From assembly GCA_963920705.1 (NCBI GenBank), contig OY987225.1:18059492-18123491 (forward strand): a stretch of 64,000 nt of DNA, given 5' to 3'. Position 1 is the stretch's first letter. Each line of letters begins with the position of its first letter. Of this stretch, positions 33,161 to 44,300 are shown in pieces. Made by a program: the position numbers and the translations under genes. The notes under the pieces are model-generated. The model was not told where the DNA came from, did no database searches, and worked only from the letters and a program-made list of their open reading frames with translations. This DNA is from Odiellus spinosus (lineage: Eukaryota; Arthropoda; Arachnida; Opiliones; Phalangiidae).

Positions 33161-33349
33161 CCCTTAGGAAAAAAGTTAGTCTCAAGAGATCTTAGGGAAG
33201 TCTTTCAGGTGCCTTATTTAGTCTTAAGAGGTCTTGGAGAAGTCTTCCATAATGTCAAGAATTCTTGGGGAGGTCTTAAAGACTTCGCCAAGACCTTTTT
33301 AGTGGTCTTGGGGACCTCTTCACATCAGACTAACTTTTTTAGGTAAGGG
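33161..33349. mobile_element. CCCTTAC-family MITE, copy 4
   Basis: Ends CCCTTAGGAAAAAAGTTAGT and ACTAACTTTTTTAGGTAAGGG, with inner GGTCTTGGAGAAGTC and GACTTCGCCAAGACC. Confidence 0.8.
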
Positions 33350-33556
33350 AAGGATCGTTCCAAGTGTGTATGAAGAGAAAGCAATGGTTAAGACAGGTTT
33401 CACATTGCATATCACTCCGCGTTAGCTACTATTAAACATTAGTACCAATTTTCGTCACTGGAATGCTGTCATACAAAGTAACTAGCCTTTCAGATTTATT
33501 TTCTAATATTTATAGAAATTTTTCAGTCTTGGATATTCAGTGCGCCATGAAGTAAC

Positions 33557-33744
33557 TCTTACTAAAAAAGGTTAGTCTTAAGAGGTCTTGGGGAAGTCTT
33601 TTGGGTGCCTTATGTAGTCTTAAGAGGTCTTGGGGAAGTCTTCATTACGTCAAGAAGTCTTGGTGAGATCTTAAAGTCTTCCCCAAGACTTTTGTAGCGT
33701 TCTTGAAGACCTCTTCAGATCACACAAACCTATTTCCGTAAGGG
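33557..33744. mobile_element. CCCTTAC-family MITE, copy 5
   Basis: Ends CTCTTACTAAAAAAGGTTAG and AAACCTATTTCCGTAAGGG; the inner part is nearly identical to copies 1 and 8. Confidence 0.8.
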
Positions 33745-34367
33745 AAGTTTCAAGCTTTATTTTAAGATTAATTTCATAATTTCAAGCCGATTAGATGGAC
33801 CAAAATCGGTTTATAAATACACAGTAAAAGTGAAGGAGGAAAAATTGAATCAGATTCTATTTTCCAATTGAAAAATTAAGTCTCATCTCCATCTCCCACG
33901 CAATTTGAAATTGTATTTTTCCCCAGAGATTTGAAAATAAGGCTTCAATTTTCAATGGGAAAATTAAATCCTACTTAATTTCTCCACCTTCACTTCTCCC
34001 CCATTTATATAGATTGTGGATTGACTAATTGGTAAAATTAAGAAATTAGTCTTAAAATAAGCTCGAAACATATCTTACTAAAAATCCAAGACTTTTTTGA
34101 AAAGTATCTGGAAATATAATAATTAGGAAATAAATCTGAAAGTCAATTTCAAAAAACCAAATCCCGCAGAAAAGGGGACAAAAATTGGTACTAATGTTTA
34201 GCCAGTAAGCAATATGAGTAACAGCTAATGCGGAGTGATACGCAATGTTAAACCCGACTTAACCATTGCTTACTATTCTTAAACACTTGCAACGAACCTT
34301 TTATGATTTTTATCATTAGCTCCACTGAAGCTGGCGGGCCTTACAGGCGACAAAGGAGCTGATTTAA

Positions 34368-34743
34368 TGGCGTTTTCCATTGGGACTACACAGAGAGTGC
34401 TCCAGATTTTCATGTAACGTCGACGCTTGCGCTCCAAGGGCCTTGGAGCAGCCTCGAAGCGACCTCCCAAAGGAAGAAAACATGTTTTCCAGAGACATAC
34501 TTTTCGTGCAGAGGCACCTGGCTGCTGGTGGTTCATTACTTCTATCTTCCATTGGAAATCGGAGTGCTCCGAAATCATTACTCCGTCTTTCAAGCTAGAG
34601 CAGCTCGAAGTGCTCTGCGAGAGAGTGAGCGGCCCACTGGAAGACATTACTACATCTCGGGAGTGCTCCTTTTTCCCCAATGGATGACAAAAAATGTTCA
34701 AAACACTCCTGGAGTGCTCGGAGTAGCCCAATGGAAAACGCCA
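34368..34743. mobile_element. PIF/Harbinger-like MITE, 376 bp
   Basis: TIRs beginning TGGCGTTTTCCATTGGG at both ends, flanked by TAA on each side (34365-34367 and 34744-34746), the 3-bp duplication typical of PIF/Harbinger. Several overlapping short open frames on both strands are by-products of its GC-richer sequence. Confidence 0.75.
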
Positions 34744-35203
34744 TAAGTTGGCAATACAATTTCAAGAATCAAAAACGCTAGAACAAAAAAAAAAAGAAAA
34801 AAAAAAAGGGTGTTGTGCTAAGATTCCTTAATTGAAGCGTCTATATACTAGTCACATACTTTATCAAATAAAAACGTATTTACATACATTTTCCTTTTGT
34901 AACCTTCTAAAAAAAATATAAAATTTGAAAAAACAAGGTATATATAATATCTAATTGAGTCAAACAAATATTACAATACTTACATTTGAAATTTATCATA
35001 AATTTAGTAGCTTCGTCATTCAAGAAGACCTACAGGATACTGAATTTGTAGACTCAACAGTTTGTGTAACATTCGCTTCTATTGAGTAGAACTTGAAACC
35101 AAAACTAAAACTTAATCTTTTCTCTTATCATAAAGAATATACATGGGAGGATCAGAAAGAGGATCATAAATTGTCGCGCTAATATTTTGATAAGTATTTC
35201 CTT

Positions 35204-35908
35204 CTCTAAAGGCTGGTTTTCACGGGGCGGAAATTGAGGCAAAACCGGGCGAAAACTTACCGCGGCTGAAAATATTTCGGCGGGCCGAAACGAAAAGTCT
35301 CTTTCCGCGCGACTAGAGAAAAGTTCTATATTTTAGCGGCCGAAACTTTCCGCAGCCAATCATACCCCTGGATTTTCCCACGCGAGATCTCTTCGTTGGC
35401 GAGGTTTTCCGAGATTCTAGAGTAGATTTTAAATGGCGGACGCTCGAATGTCGAAAGTATCGAAAAAAGCTGTTGACAACGAAGAATTTATTGAAGAAAT
35501 AAGGAAACAGATTTCTTTATGATGGGAGTTTAAAAGAGTATAAAGACTCAACCATGAAGGATAACTGTTGGTCCAGTATAGGGACGAAATTCGGACTTAG
35601 CAGTAAGTAAATTTTATTTTACAAAGGGCAGCAGTAACTAAATTTTATTTTACAAAGGGCATGTATTTAAATACCCGAGTAAATACCTGATACATGATAT
35701 AATTAGGAGAAGACATAGACATAGACATGTCTATGAAGGACAGGACATAGACAATTGTTAAAAATCGTAAAACCAAAAATTTTCGGTTCACCAAAAATGG
35801 TTACGTGAAAACCAATCGCCGTCGCGTAAGCGAAAACGGACGGAATTTCGCGGCGGAAATGCGACATTCAGCCTTAAAATTTCGGTCTCGTGAAAACCAG
35901 ACTTTAGA
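35204..35908. mobile_element. Harbinger-like element remnant carrying an exon
   Basis: Inverted ends, TCTAAAGGCTGGTTTTCACG at left and its near inverse CGTGAAAACCAGACTTTAGA at right, enclose about 700 bp. Subterminal DNA is rich in GCGGAAA/TTTCGGC motifs on both sides. The exact target duplication is unclear. Inside is a MADF-like exon (35433-35602). No transposase is present, so the element is non-autonomous or internally deleted. Confidence 0.6.
35433..35602 (+). pseudogene. MADF-like first exon inside the Harbinger-like element, frameshifted
   Basis: ATG 35433 gives MADARMSKVSKKAVDNEEFI, then EEIRKQIS. After a one-base shift (about 35515) it continues YDGSLKEYKDSTMKDNCW to SIGTKFGLS and ends at a donor-like GTAAGT. 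The order (FIEEIRK... YD..LKEYKD...KDNCW..I) follows the MADF DNA-binding domain start. Harbinger transposons often carry a second Myb/MADF protein that helps the transposase, so this is probably that gene's first exon. Confidence 0.55.
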
Positions 35909-36000
35909 GAAAGTATGAACCAAACTATAATTCGTCTGCTACATTTATTTACAACCGTACCTCGCGCCCATTACATTTATTTGACGGATTACCAGTACCA

Positions 36001-36299
36001 AGAAGGATCAGTCAAGGAGAGGAAAAGTGGGTCTGCGTTGAGTTAGAGAGAGAAGAGCCAACCTCCCACTCGGTTGGAAAGGTGGATAGGAAATTCTCGA
36101 GGTAAACTGTTGTCACGTGGTCGCTAGCGTCGTCGGCTACTACGCGTCTCATAAAGGATTCGTTTTACCCACGTGACAACAATTTACCACGAAGCAACTC
36201 TACCCCCGTCTGTCCCCCGTTCTCCCAGAGTGGGAGTTTAGGCCGACGCAGTAGGAACCGCGCCGTTCCCACTTTTCCTCTCCTTGTCTGATCCTTCTT
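36001..36299. repeat. Foldback structure, about 300 bp
   Basis: Outer arms 36001-36031 and 36268-36299 (AGAAGGATCAG...GGAAAAGTGGG and inverse). Inner arms GGTAAACTGTTGTCACGTGG (36101-36120) and CCACGTGACAACAATTTACC (36169-36188). No gene. Confidence 0.6.
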
Positions 36300-36505
36300 G
36301 CCAGTACACCCCGCCATGAACCGTCCGCAGATGTCCTTATGGACAAAGGCTCTGCAGTTCGAAGTTCTTCGAACAGGACAATACATATAACCTGCCACTG
36401 AGACGCCAGTTTGAAAGAGTACGCCGCTACTTCCGGGGATAGAGAAATTTAGCACACCGTGAGAGAGAGGAGCAAGGAGAATTCTAATTTACCCAACCCA
36501 CCTTG

Positions 36506-36930
36506 TTATTTCAATCTCCCCGTCTGAACCAGAAACCTGCCTATTTCCCTGCCATCATAACTTTCAAATCCCAGCAATTCCGATAAGGTTCTATCCTCTA
36601 TTTGACCTAACTCCCTGTTCCGAGCCTCTCCATAAGTCGGACACTCGTACACCAAATGCGCCAGCGTCTCCGCACCCTACCCACACCAGTCACACCCTCT
36701 ATTTCCTCTCATATCCCGGTCAACTTTTATGCTTTTACATCATTCACCACCAAAGTCTTCGACGAGGCATTAAAAATCAGCACCCCATCCCTTCCCATAT
36801 GATCTGCAAACCATTCCACTTTACCCCCTGCTTACTCCTGTAATACTCCATTGACTCCGATCCGTCCACCAGGCTCCTCTACCTTCTATCCACCCAATCT
36901 TCGGCCGTTTCATGCTGTAGCCATAGATTT
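36506..36930 (-). pseudogene. LINE (non-LTR retrotransposon) ORF2 3' end, decayed
   Basis: On the minus strand: CDWCG, then an in-frame TAG, then GAETLAHLVYECPTYGEARN and a tail ending GRFLVQTGRLK and TAA at 36506. CxxC...HxxxxC with 'ETL.HL..ECP.Y' is the C-terminal zinc knuckle of many arthropod LINE reverse transcriptases. Upstream (to about 36930) W-rich remnants follow with several stops. 5'-truncated. Confidence 0.65.
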
Positions 36931-37628
36931 CATATATATAACTGGTTAGATACAGTATTCAATCTAGGTAAATCGCGGTAGGAATAGATAGCAGACGAGG
37001 GCTATGGGGACCAGCGGCGCCCTATACAGTTCCTGCTTATTCTCAGGATTTGCAGACTTTTTTGCTCGATGGTTAATTTGGGATCTTAGTTTTAACTATA
37101 TTTAAGCCGTGAGTGGTGACGTACTCCTGTAAACTGGCGTCTCAGTGGCAAGGTCTGGGTATTGTCCTGATTGAATCGCAGGTCCCTTGTCCATAGGGAG
37201 TGTTGCGAATGGTCCGCAACGATATGGTCCTTCCTCTTCCCCTTTCCCTTCTCCATCCATGGCGTGGGAAATTCCCAGTCCTCATACCTGCGTAGTTTCT
37301 AAACTCAACTGACCCCCCTTATCGCTTGTGGCTAAGTACAGTGTACTTAACCCGCCCCTGTACGGGTGCAAAAACATTAACTGTTACGCACCGTTAACAA
37401 AAAAAAAAAATATGTTTAAAGTTATCACTTGCTATATTAAATAGCTCGTAAAAAATGTGCATTTGTGTTTTTCCAGGCACGAAAACAATGTTTTTTACTC
37501 AACAGAGGATGAAGATTAAAATCAAGTGATTTTTATCGATTCTTCTAGTTATTATAAGACCTGTCCGCGTAGTTAATCATTCGGGAAATATATCCCCATG
37601 ATTTAGAAATGAAAACAGGTCAAGATTT
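36931..37628. other. Intergenic; nothing recognised
   Basis: No open frame or repeat that I can name. 37180-37340 looks like a fragment of a dispersed repeat, without proof from this window. Confidence 0.4.
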
Positions 37629-37833
37629 AACTGATCTCTCCCTCCAAACGATCGTGTAAGGTCTTGCCTTCTAGTGAACAAAACGCTCGTGGCACGCGCT
37701 ATTTCGAGCGCCATGTTTGTCACATTGCGGGCGTTATTTATCACATCTCGCGCTATATTCGCGCTCAACGTAGCGCGTTGTACAAGTATTTTGTTCTCTG
37801 GAAGGCAAGGCGTTACACGAGAGATCAGTAAAA
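37620..37833. repeat. Imperfect palindrome about 0.4 kb upstream of the VARP start codon
   Basis: CTGATCTCTC...GTGTAAGGTCTTGCCTTCTAGTGAACAAAA (left) mirrors TTTTGTTCTCTGGAAGGCAAGGCGTTACAC...GAGAGATCAG (right). The centre is rich in GCGC/CGCG (TTCGAGCGCC, CTCGCGC, AGCGCG), unusual for this A+T-rich DNA. It could be a foldback element or part of the promoter. Confidence 0.55.
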
Positions 37834-38248
37834 TCAGGACATATTTTGATTTTTAAAATCATTGTGATATATTTCCTCTTCACCCTCTCTTTAAAAAAGG
37901 AAATGTTATTGGACATTAACCAATGTTTTGCTGTAGCTGATTCGACTTTTTTGTCTTATTCCTAGACTATTTTCCAATATGCTTGCAGGGACAATTTTCC
38001 AAAGATTACCCTCTCAAAAAGACAAGTTAATGACATCTAGAAAACCTTTCGGACATTGTCCAGTTTCCGGTGTTTATATCCGTCCCTGCAAAGATTAAAA
38101 ATATCTTGGAAGTTGGACCGCCCACTTGCATAACATGATCTAAAACTAAAAAGCTGAAAAATTCCTTAGAAGTTTTAAGCTGTCTGGTTGAAATCTGATT
38201 CTATGAAGTGAATCAGTTTCAAATTTATTTATTGCTGTATATATTAAT

Positions 38249-38302
38249 ATGGCCTGTTCTTCTGACGATTTGGATGGAAATGTTTTTTTTAAATCATTGC
38301 AG
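38249..38302 (+). CDS. ANKRD27: VARP-like exon 1 (start codon)
   Basis: 18 codons, MACSSDDLDGNVFFKSLQ, donor CAG|GTAAAT, phase 0. It parallels the vertebrate VARP N-terminus (short acidic start, then NPFYLALQ-like). Confidence 0.75.
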
Positions 38303-41300
38303 GTAAATTGATATTTTCTTCATTTCATCAGGATATTTCATGGTGCTAACTTGCTAAGTCGACCAGGTGTTGAGATGATATGTAATGTTTGACAATTTTT
38401 TTTTTTTTTTAAAAGCATCCAATTTATGTAGTACGAATCTAGAACACTGAATAGCGTGCATCACAGAGTTTAGTACAGTGGAAGGCTTCGTTGCGAAGTG
38501 CTTTTCTAGCCTTCCACTGTACTTCACTCCGTGATCTAGAATACCATACACTTGCCTTGTTTTCTGAAAGAAACATTGTAGGGTTACATAACTCCACATG
38601 CGTAAACGATATTGACTTGAAAAACAAATCGGGAGCTTTGAAAAGTGTATGCCTAGTATAAAATTGAAGGCAGGTTGTTAGTTCCCGCTATGATGGATGG
38701 AATCCTTGATTTTGGGCTAGGCTCTATTTAGAGACTGTCGTTCCGTTTCGTTCTCAATATATTGAATTTTAAATTCTTAGTTTAGTCAACCCAAAAAGCA
38801 TATGTCAGAAGCTAATGCCAAGACCGTATAGTTTGTTACAGGTTAACCATACAACCACCAAGTTCAATACTAACATTAAGACCAACGTAATTTTTTAGAG
38901 ATTAACCATGCAACCAGTTCAATACTATTATAGCTGATGTCATCTTTATTAAGTGAAGTTTCCAGTTTAAATAATTCGACAATGATGGGGAGGGGAGTGG
39001 GGTTGAACTGAGGTGAGAAATAAAATAATATGACGTGGAACTTGAAGGCATGTGATCCATAAATCTTGCTCTTATAAAGTTGGTTTTTATGAATTTAAAA
39101 TTATAGAAAGTATTATTACGGGAGGAGAGAAAAATTACAGGTGCATAATACAGGAATAGAAGTTTATTTCAATCCGCAAAGTCTTACCCTTTTATTAATC
39201 ATAAAAATTCTATATAGATCTCCGACAGCACACCAAAATTTCTGGCCTGTTTAGGCTCATTTTCATTTAGCGCAGCTCTGGAGCGGTTCACGTGCGCCGC
39301 AGAAAATTACATGTGAATTTGCAAAACCTCTTACTGCTGCGGATCTGAGCTCGGTGAAAATGAGCCTTAAGTCAGAGATAGATTGGCACGGAAGACTTTC
39401 CATTTATGACAAAAATCTAGCAAATTGGAAAATTCCTTCCAAATTTAACAAAAATACAAATACTCATTCTCAAATTCTCTGTGCAAGGGGTTGAGAAAAA
39501 AAAAAAAAAAAAAAAATACATTTTATAATGAATATGTTGGTAATATAAGCACATGGTATAGTTCTTTAACGACCCCTGGCATATTGTAAGGTAACCATTG
39601 AGGGGGTCATGACTCACAGGCTGGGAAAAGCTTCACTCTTGGCCGAGTGTTCTCTTTCTATATGAAAGTGATTCCGAACCACTGGTTTCTTGAGACCTTT
39701 GCCAAGTGGTCCATGCTGATCTGCCTCAATCCATATATCAAATTCAAATTTTAGTCATTCAATTGTACTATAAGATGACTCCAGCCCCTTCACTTGGACT
39801 AAGCCAGAGATCTTTTATTAAGGTTGGTATAATAGAAATGGCTATGAAAAGAGCTAAGGCCCATAACATATAAATTCATATCTTTTCCTTCTGTCATAAA
39901 AGTTTTAAACATGCTCCTCAATTTACCTTGTAGTAAAGTAAGTAAATATAAATGTTTGTCGGCAATTCTACTATTAGGGACATTTCGTAATAGTAGAATT
40001 GACGAAAAAATTTACATTTACTTTGAGCCTACAAGGTAAAATGATGGGCATGTTTGCAACTTTTTCATGTGCTGTCCGTCTAAAAATGATAATTTACAAT
40101 ATGTAAATTCTTACTGAAATAGTGCAAATTTCATATTTTTACATCAGTGTAAGTTTAGATTGTAGACCTGAAGATGAAGCAGTTGCTTTGAAACGTTGTC
40201 GATTAATAAACATATAGTTTTATTAAAACATAGAGTGCAGTGATTCCTTGTGAATAAATATATAATAATGTCTAGAACCTGCAACAAGAATAGGGATTGT
40301 AAACTAAGTGTAAGCGGTGTTGTCCATAGTGAATTCGATTACTTTTCATTGGTCTCTGCTCTCTAAATGGTTGGGAACCACTGCTATATAGGCTAAAATT
40401 TGATTTGAAGTTTAACTAAAAGAGGTTCTAACTGTTTTGTACGGCTCACTAAGATAATTTTACCTAAAATTAATCTTATTTTGTTTTTTAATAATTTTTA
40501 ACAGACTGTTTTCCGATCTAAATTCAATGAAGCCCAAAAGCGACAATGGGTTGTATGTGTACCTCAGGCTTCAAGTATTAGAGGATTGAAAATTACTGGC
40601 CAATTTGTTGGTATGCTTTTTGTATTAATGTATTGTGTTAATGTTGTTTGGGCACAAATTGGTCAAGATTTCCTAAATCTGCCCACGTCCCAGACAGAAA
40701 TACCCGTATTAATAATTTCTCAGGCATAATAATACGGCACACTATGTAGGCACTCTGCCTGAGTGTTATATTATTGAAATTACCCATGCAGAAATTGCTG
40801 AAAATTATTGGAATATGATCTACTGCTGTTTCGAACTGCCCACAGTGACAAAAGAAGCAATTCTGAACTAGCAGCTTAATTAAGGCAGAAAAAAAAAAAA
40901 AGAAAATAGCCGTTAAATACTACTGATTGCACGAAATGGTGGTATCACAACAATATATGATTGCAACCTTTAAAAGGGAATTTTGTTTTATTTAAATTAA
41001 CTTTATAAAACTTCGAACAAAATAACATTCTCTATATTGAGGCTAAGACCTAAAGTAGGTCAAATTGTAGGCAGGACCAAAGTTTGATCCAAAACGTTTT
41101 GCTCCTTAAGGTAAATTTTAGAGAAGTTGAGCCTTTTGAGATTTTCTTAAATGTGACTCAATGTGAAATGTCTCTAACCACCTGACAGTTTGCACTCGCT
41201 TACTTGTGCTCACTCTTACGTGATGCGTCAATTCTCAACTCGAAGAATCCGGTTTTTAGGAAATTAGTTTCCATTGAGTCTTTCTGGCAACCATACATCA

Positions 41301-44300
41301 GAAGTTGTTGATACACAGTTTCAACCGCGTGGCAAAGTTATAACTAGTGGCAGTCAGATGTAATAAAAATTAAATCAAGCTTTGAACATCATTAATTTAT
41401 AATAACTATTTTTCACTCATCAAAATGTTATAATCATTAACATTAAATCATTGATCATTAAATTTAAAGTTCAAGATCAATATCAGAATACCCTGCCATT
41501 CCTACGTCATCATTATGTTGCTCGTTCTTGCTATGGAAACGTTGAGCTCCCGATTAAAAACATGGTGTAGAGACAGAAAGTACACAAAACCATTCAACAA
41601 CCCAAAAAAAAATCTGACGCCATTGAGCCAGGGGTAATGCTATTTACGTGTTTACAGAAATAGTACTAACAGTTTACAAAATAATTGGCATTAAAATAGC
41701 TTAGGGAGTCAAGAGGAGAATGAAACACTAGAGTGTGCTCTATACTTTTTAGAGGAAAAGAACAGCAGACAAATTTTGACTTTAAACTTTGCCAGGATAT
41801 ACTTACCAGAGGCTTTTTATTCTTTTTTTTATTTCTAGTATCTAAATTAGACTACTTAAACGGATATTAGACTCTGATAATTAGTTGTTTTTAGTTGATT
41901 TTGACTTAAAATATGCGTTAAAACTGTTTCAAAACTCAGCCAAGATTTCACGGTAATTTACACTTGATTATCAATATGTGAACTAGACTCGCTAAGCCTA
42001 AATCTATTTCTAAAAAATTTCAGGCTTCAAAAATTCTTTAGAAAACTGAGTAGCTGAAGCCAATGCAATAACGACTAAAAATGGCGAGTTTTGAACTTTT
42101 GATAAGGTTTTTACGCATATTTTAAAAGTAAAAAACAAATATAACGTGTTTCTGGAGTCTAGTATCCCTTTTTGGTTAATATATCAAAACTTTACAATTT
42201 TTATTTGGTTTTTCAATAGACAATCACATTCTGAAACCATCTCCATACTTTAAAAGGTCAGATTCACCTTTCATGTAGTAATTCAGATTGCTGGTATGAA
42301 AGTTCTAATGATGCTATTATTTCCTGAACTAGTCATTTTGTGACCACTGACAGGAATTGCAATGGAGTTGTACAAATTGATGGGAACACTATTAAAATAC
42401 TCTCAAGTACTGTTCGTAAGTATTTATATATTTGAAAGAATATGCAGGATGGTTTTGATAGGAGGTTGTCAAATGGTCGATCCCTAGCTTTCCAAAGTTT
42501 TATCGCTAAAGGTATAAGATTTTTTGCTTAAAGCAATGTTTAGGAATAAGAATAGTACTGAAGAGTGCATGGTGGGAATCGTTTGAAGTTCCTCATGTCA
42601 CTTGCTGAGTAAATTTACTCCATCCTAGAATTGGCTGTATAACCTTGGACTACCCTTGTTTAAAAATAGTTTTGGTTTTAGGATTTCCACATAAAAAATT
42701 CTTAAGCTGATTAGCTAAGATGTGCTTATAGATAAACACTAAATGAAAATGAAATGGGAGGCTGAAAAATCTTTGCAGGGTTCACTTAAGAATGGAACAC
42801 CCGCAAATGTCAGGGAATTTAAATTTTGTCGTAAAATCAGCTTAATATCAGGGAAACTCTTAAAAATTTGCAATAAATCAGCTTAATATCATGGAAACTT
42901 TAAAAATTTGCAATACATTAGGGAAGTTTAAGGAAGCGCTAGCACTAAATCATAAACCTCACTAACGCTTAGTTGGTATGATTTGAATCATTCAAACCTA
43001 GAGTATAATGCTGTACTTAGAAACTTCTCATGAAAATTTAATGGGAAGGAGAAGATGAAAATGAAGGAATTTTTTTATTGATTTTTTTTTTAAAAGTGAA
43101 TTCACAGAGTAAATGAAAAATATTTCTTTTATGACTTGTTTCAATCATTGTCATACTTATATCAATACAAGGCAGGTTTAATATTCCTCAACTAACCTTT
43201 CACTCACATCACAGTTTCGATCCAAACCACTTCTTCGAAAAATTCAATTATAAATTTATAGCAACCCCCTATTCATAAAAATGAGATTCGACTGTTTTGG
43301 TATTTAGGAAATGTCTCTGAATTGTGTAAAGAAGACTCAGATTTTACCATTCTATAAATGAAATTTTCTCAATCACCAACACAATCTGTTGAAATAATTT
43401 ACGATGCTCGCTTTGAGTTTAAAACCGCTTGTCTCAAATTTGCATTTATATATACAAATTGGGTTTACATTAACTACTTTTTTCCAAAGAAGTTTAACCT
43501 TGTGAATGAAGGATTCGCATTATTAGTTTCCATAAACTCTCTTCTTTCATTCTAATCATCCGTTTTTGGTTTTGAAAGCCATGCCAAACTGTCCAATGAA
43601 GATTTTATGTAAATAACTGTTAAAACCATTTTTATGATGTTATTTCAAGTCACAATTGTGCAGACCAACTTCAAATAAACGTGAAACCTTCGGTGTGTTT
43701 TAGTAATGTTTAATGAATACTTTAACAATATTAATTCAAAGTAGTACGTTTCGCTTCTTCATCTTTACTCTAACAAGTTGACCAGTGACCTTATAACCAT
43801 TGAAGTCTCACATGGGGGAGGGTGGTTCAGATCAAAAAACTCAAGAGCTTCTATGGAGAGATAAAATTAATACTGAGCTCGTGCATCTGGTGCATGTTAA
43901 GACAAATGATTGAAAAAAATAAAATATTGACACGTGCTTAATTTAAATTTTATTCTTTTGTAGAAGCTATTGAGTGTTTTGATCTAAACTACCCTGTATA
44001 ATCCCACCCCTGACCGACATCTTTTTCACGGATGGGTACATAGTGTCATTAATCAGGTCCTAACCACCCCTTTAATTTCGTTAGCTATGTCATCTTAAAT
44101 AAATGTAACCAAGTCATCCATTCTCAAAACCAGGGGTGGCCAACCTTTTCGACTCAATGGCCAAATTCGAGAATTCCAACTAGATCTCGGGCCGCAAGCT
44201 TCAATTAAATTTGCATTAGGAAATTTATTTGAATTCTTCCTTCATACCACGTAAACTTCGTGGAGAGAAGCAGACGATGCAAGCCAATGACCAGGGCAGG

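Larger units (their letters stand above)
38303..40504 (+). other. VARP intron 1
   Basis: 2.2 kb. Contains a hairpin (38438-38540), a 113-bp PIF-like MITE (39254-39366), a hAT-like repeat (39680-39900), a 119-bp palindrome (39922-40040) and a repeat copy at 40150-40310. Confidence 0.7.

Noticed and set aside
36165..36455. 96-codon minus-strand frame
   Set aside because: It overlaps the foldback repeat and has no recognisable domain.
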